Shown here: positions 5,690 to 8,560 of the stretch, piece after piece
How positions within the stretch are numbered: position 1 is the stretch's first letter
Layout: each line of letters begins with the position of its first letter
From: Kiritimatiellales bacterium
GTDB lineage: Bacteria; Verrucomicrobiota; Kiritimatiellia; Kiritimatiellales; Pontiellaceae
DNA: 8,560 nt
Reading direction: 5' to 3'
Assembly: GCA_030630445.1 (NCBI GenBank)
Contig: DAOVNC010000138.1
Coordinates: 1 to 8,560, forward strand
Notes under the pieces: model-generated
What the model was told of the DNA's origin: nothing
The model's input: the letters and a program-made list of their open reading frames with translations, nothing else
Database searches by the model: none
Program-made: the position numbers and the translations under genes

Positions 5690-6895
5690 CTAAGCCTTGC
5701 TTGTTTTCATCGTGGCGCCCACGCGCAGGCGCAGGGCGTTGATTTTGATAAAGCCGGTGGCATCGGTCTGGTCGTAGCCGCCCGCTTCGTCGAAACTGAC
5801 GAGTTCGGGACTGTAGAGCGAGTATGGCGAACGCCGTCCGCACACATGCACCCCACCCTTGAAGAGCTTGAGCCGGACATCGCCGGTGACGGTTTCCTGG
5901 CTTTTTTCAATGGCGGCCTGGAGCATTTCGCGCTCGGGCGCGAACCAGTAGCCGTTATAGATGAGCTCGGCATATTTCGGGACGAGCGAGTCTCGCAGGT
6001 GCATGACTTCGCGGTCCAGAGTGATCGACTCGATCGCACGGTGCGCGTGGTGCAGGATCGTTCCGCCGGGGGTTTCGTAGATTCCCCGGTCCTTCATGCC
6101 GGTGTAGCGGTTTTCGACAATATCGATGCGGCCGACGGCATGCTCGCAACCCAGCGCATTGAGCTTGTGTATCAGAGCGGCAGGGCCGAGGTGTTCGCCG
6201 TTGACGGCAACCGGGATGCCCTTTTCAAAACCAATCTCGATCGTTTCGGGTTCGTCGGCGGCTTGGCTCAGCGGCTTGGTCATGACCCACATGTCTTCAT
6301 CCGGTTCCGTCCACGGATCTTCCAAGATGCCGCCTTCAAAGCTGATGTGCAGCAGATTGCGATCCATGCTGTAGGGCTTGGAAACGGAAACGGAACACGG
6401 GATACCCTTGTCTTCCAAATATTGGATCATGTCGGAGCGGCCTTCGAAAGCGAACTCTTCGGGCATGCGCCACGGGGCGATAACCTTGATATCGGGCTTG
6501 AGCGCGTAGGCGGTCAGCTCGAAGCGAACCTGGTCGTTGCCTTTGCCGGTGGCACCGTGGCAGATGGAATCGGCACCTTCGGCGATGGCGATGTCCACCA
6601 TGCGCTTGGCGATCAGCGGGCGGGCGATGGAGGTGCCGAGCAGGTAGGTGCCTTCGTAGATGGCGTTAGCCTGCATCATCGGGAAGATATAGTCCTTGGC
6701 GAACTCTTCCTGGACATTGTCGACATAGCATTTGGCCGCGCCGTGCTTGAGCGCCTTTTCCTCTAGCCCGTCGAGTTCCTCTCCCTGTCCGACATTGGCG
6801 CAATAGCAGATGACTTCAGCATCGTATTTTTCCTGCAGCCAGGTAAGTAGCACGGTGGTATCGAGACCACCCGAATAAGCGAGTACAACTTTCAT
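5690..6895 (-). CDS. argG: Argininosuccinate synthase
   Basis: This 401-residue cytoplasmic enzyme condenses citrulline and aspartate with ATP to argininosuccinate, the penultimate step of arginine synthesis. The ATP pyrophosphatase loop AYSGGLDTT is at 6-14. Other family motifs are 'YEGTYLLGTSIARPLIA' at 80-96, the second signature G114-x-T116-x-K118-G-N-D-x-x-R-F ending at F125, and 'YSMDRNLLHISFEGG' at 175-189. The length matches the usual 395-410 residues and the whole protein aligns by eye without gaps or breaks. The ATG at 6895 has a strong AAGGAG nine bases upstream. No other arginine gene is visible. The gene follows the pRiA4b-domain gene by 21 bp and has no obvious promoter of its own, so the two are probably co-transcribed. 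It ends at a two-hairpin terminator. Confidence 0.98.
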   Translation of the reverse strand: MKVVLAYSGGLDTTVLLTWLQEKYDAEVICYCANVGQGEELDGLEEKALKHGAAKCYVDNVQEEFAKDYIFPMMQANAIYEGTYLLGTSIARPLIAKRMVDIAIAEGADSICHGATGKGNDQVRFELTAYALKPDIKVIAPWRMPEEFAFEGRSDMIQYLEDKGIPCSVSVSKPYSMDRNLLHISFEGGILEDPWTEPDEDMWVMTKPLSQAADEPETIEIGFEKGIPVAVNGEHLGPAALIHKLNALGCEHAVGRIDIVENRYTGMKDRGIYETPGGTILHHAHRAIESITLDREVMHLRDSLVPKYAELIYNGYWFAPEREMLQAAIEKSQETVTGDVRLKLFKGGVHVCGRRSPYSLYSPELVSFDEAGGYDQTDATGFIKINALRLRVGATMKTSKA

Positions 6896-6904
6896 TTTTT
6901 CAAT

Positions 6905-6910
6905 CTCCTT
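6905..6910 (-). promoter_or_regulatory. Ribosome binding site of argG
   Basis: AAGGAG on the minus strand, nine bases before the argG ATG. It fills most of the 21-bp gap to the upstream gene and leaves no room for a promoter there. Confidence 0.8.
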
Positions 6911-6916
6911 GGTTAA

Positions 6917-8560
6917 TCAACAATACCGTTTCAGACGGGCGTTGGCCTCGTCCAGGTCAAAAGCTTCGGGGTCGCCGATCTGTTCTTTGTAGTGCTCGAT
7001 GGTTTCCATGTCGCAGAACGACTCGTCCTCCTCCAGAATGGATTGGTATCCCCACATCCCGCCGCAATCCTCCGGCGGGCAGGCGCGCTTGCCCTTGATG
7101 CAGATGGGATAGGCCTGTCCTTCTTTGGGTTCGACTATTTTTTCGAGCAGGACTTCATGCTCCCACGAGTCGCCGAAATCATATTCATAGCCGATCTTGT
7201 CTTTTTCCGATCGCAGCAGGTCGCAAATCCGCACGCCCGCGCTGTCCACGGTTTCAAACCCACCGAAATCCATGGAATCGTCATCGGGATCGGGCTGGAA
7301 GAAGGTTCGTCCCTGCTTGAATTGGTGCAAATGATAGTTGTTCCATCCCATGGACGCCTGGATGGCATTGTGCAGATCGACCAGCTCCGTGGTGGCGGGA
7401 ACGAGCATGCGCCGCCAGATGGGCGGCTTCGCACCCTTGAGCGAAACCTTGAGCTGGTAGATGCCCGCTCCTCCGCCCTCTGCCAAACGCCCGGTCAAAT
7501 CATCGATGGCCGCCTCCAGCGTTCCTGCGATCTCGTTTAAATCGTCCGGGGCCTCGCCCAGCATTTCCGGCGCATTGAATAGGATGAGTGCGGAGGAGAT
7601 CATCGCGGTCAACTTTCCAAACTCAAGGAACGCCGGATGCCCCACGACGTCCATACCCATCCCGCGCTCGTCGAACTGGCGCATAGCGGCGAAGCATTTA
7701 TCGTTGATCGCCAGAAACCTGGATCGCGCGTCCGCGCAGGAGTCGGCCTCCCGCGAATAGTCCTGTCGCAGCTCGTCCCAGAGCACCGACCACAAATCGT
7801 GGAATTCCTCCTGATCCTCGGGGGAGGAGAAGAAGAGCGACCTTCCGGCCGCTACGCGGGCGAGCACCTCGTCCGGATTTCCACACCCGTGGTAGAGGGC
7901 GTCGCGCATATAGGCCTCGACCTCCCCTTCGGAGACGGACAGGCCAAGCTGCTGGAAATAGGCGTCGAGCTCGGACTCGGGTTCGGAGGGGTTGGCCAGG
8001 GCATCGAAAACGACCTCATCCATGGGATCTTCATCCACCTCCCAGAACAGCCCCCGGTCGCCCACCATTTTCACCGTGATGTCCTGCTGCTGGTTCAGAT
8101 AGGCGGCCAAGGAGAGTGGCGGTGCCTTCATGAGCGGGATGCAGTCCGGGTTGTTCTGCGCAATATGCATCGCAAAGGCGAGCTGCTCATGGCAATCGCC
8201 TTCCGTTCCCAACTCATCCATGGCATCATCGAGCGCCGCTTGCATCGAATCGACCCATTTCCGGCTGGAAACGAGATCGGTATCGGCCTCCACGCGGACA
8301 ACCGAGAAAACACCTTGTAGCCAATCCACCACGGTGAGCATCAGCGAATCGCCTGGGCGGAATCCGCTTTCGGCAAAATAGTCGCGCAGATCGAATACCG
8401 TCAGCTCAACGTCACCGTCGAACGGTGGTTTGAGCACCGACGCGTTATCTTCATGGTCGATCAGCAGGTATTCAAATGCCTGGGCAGAACCATAGAAAAG
8501 AAGACAGGCCATCGCCTGCGCCTGCGGAAACGAAACCTTGCGGGTTCGAAGCGCCGATCC
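6917..8560 (-). CDS. Protein with C-terminal plasmid pRiA4b ORF-3 domain and unassigned N-terminal region (5' end outside window)
   Basis: The frame is open to the right edge, giving 547 visible residues. The first internal ATG (8512) lacks a ribosome binding site, so the real start is probably beyond 8560. Numbered from that ATG, residues about 351-525 are a clear pRiA4b ORF-3-like domain: 'YQLKVSLKGAKPPIWRRM', 'LHNAIQASMGWNNYHLHQF', 'YEYDFGDSWEHEV' and 'C..GKRACPPEDCGG' (C471, C478, C483). The family is widespread on plasmids and chromosomes; its biochemical role is not established. The 350 residues before it are acidic and mostly helical in appearance (for example 88-102 and 233-252) with no catalytic motif that I recognise. 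There is no signal peptide or membrane helix in the visible part. The gene is followed after 21 bp by argG, probably in one transcript, with no functional link evident. Its codon use resembles argG and ftsA, so there is no sign of recent transfer. Confidence 0.85.
   Translation of the reverse strand, partial: GSALRTRKVSFPQAQAMACLLFYGSAQAFEYLLIDHEDNASVLKPPFDGDVELTVFDLRDYFAESGFRPGDSLMLTVVDWLQGVFSVVRVEADTDLVSSRKWVDSMQAALDDAMDELGTEGDCHEQLAFAMHIAQNNPDCIPLMKAPPLSLAAYLNQQQDITVKMVGDRGLFWEVDEDPMDEVVFDALANPSEPESELDAYFQQLGLSVSEGEVEAYMRDALYHGCGNPDEVLARVAAGRSLFFSSPEDQEEFHDLWSVLWDELRQDYSREADSCADARSRFLAINDKCFAAMRQFDERGMGMDVVGHPAFLEFGKLTAMISSALILFNAPEMLGEAPDDLNEIAGTLEAAIDDLTGRLAEGGGAGIYQLKVSLKGAKPPIWRRMLVPATTELVDLHNAIQASMGWNNYHLHQFKQGRTFFQPDPDDDSMDFGGFETVDSAGVRICDLLRSEKDKIGYEYDFGDSWEHEVLLEKIVEPKEGQAYPICIKGKRACPPEDCGGMWGYQSILEEDESFCDMETIEHYKEQIGDPEAFDLDEANARLKRYC

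Noticed and set aside
5606..6766. 386-codon open frame on the plus strand opposite argG
   Set aside because: It lies antisense to the complete, well-conserved argG. Its start has no ribosome binding site and falls in the terminator region, and the translation matches no fold pattern. It is a by-product of GC-rich codon structure.
7637..8320. 227-codon plus-strand frame opposite the pRiA4b-domain gene
   Set aside because: It is antisense to a gene with a recognised domain. No start signal and no recognisable motif.
6917..8560. Insertion sequence or plasmid remnant suggested by the pRiA4b domain
   Set aside because: No transposase, terminal inverted repeats, replication gene or target duplication is visible. 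The domain is also common in chromosomal genes.

Overview
The window holds seven protein genes of a free-living Gram-negative-type bacterium. Two (argG and the ftsQ-ftsA-ftsZ set, counted gene by gene) are firmly recognisable. The combination of a PilO/GspM-like secretion or pilus protein, an unusually divergent FtsZ, and a moderately GC-rich genome would fit a member of the PVC superphylum (Kiritimatiellota or Verrucomicrobia-like). That placement is an inference from protein style and not from any marker such as rRNA.

Layout. The left part (1-2297) is read on the plus strand. It contains the 3' end of a PilO/GspM-like gene, a directly abutting glyoxalase-II-like metallo-beta-lactamase-fold hydrolase, and a polytopic membrane protein of unknown function that is visibly AT-richer than its neighbours. 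The rest is read on the minus strand. From right to left it has a long protein with a C-terminal pRiA4b ORF-3 domain (open to the window edge), argG (argininosuccinate synthase) 21 bp downstream of it, a two-hairpin terminator region, a good sigma-70-type promoter, and then ftsQ-ftsA-ftsZ. The ftsZ 3' end meets the membrane-protein gene tail-to-tail with only 5 bp between stop codons.

How the genes work together. FtsQ, FtsA and FtsZ form the core of the divisome: FtsZ filaments, the FtsA membrane tether, and the FtsQ bitopic connector. Here they form a compact operon (13 bp between ftsQ and ftsA, an 8 bp ftsA/ftsZ overlap) with its own promoter. The mur/ddl genes that usually precede ftsQ are replaced by argG. 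The most striking observation is in FtsZ. By ungapped comparison with E. coli FtsZ from memory, the tubulin signature and the C-terminal FtsA-docking peptide are kept. The T7 synergy loop has lost its Asn and its second catalytic Asp, and several nucleotide-contact positions are changed.

No tRNA, rRNA, CRISPR array, insertion sequence or prophage feature was seen. All stretches longer than 300 bp are occupied by genes.
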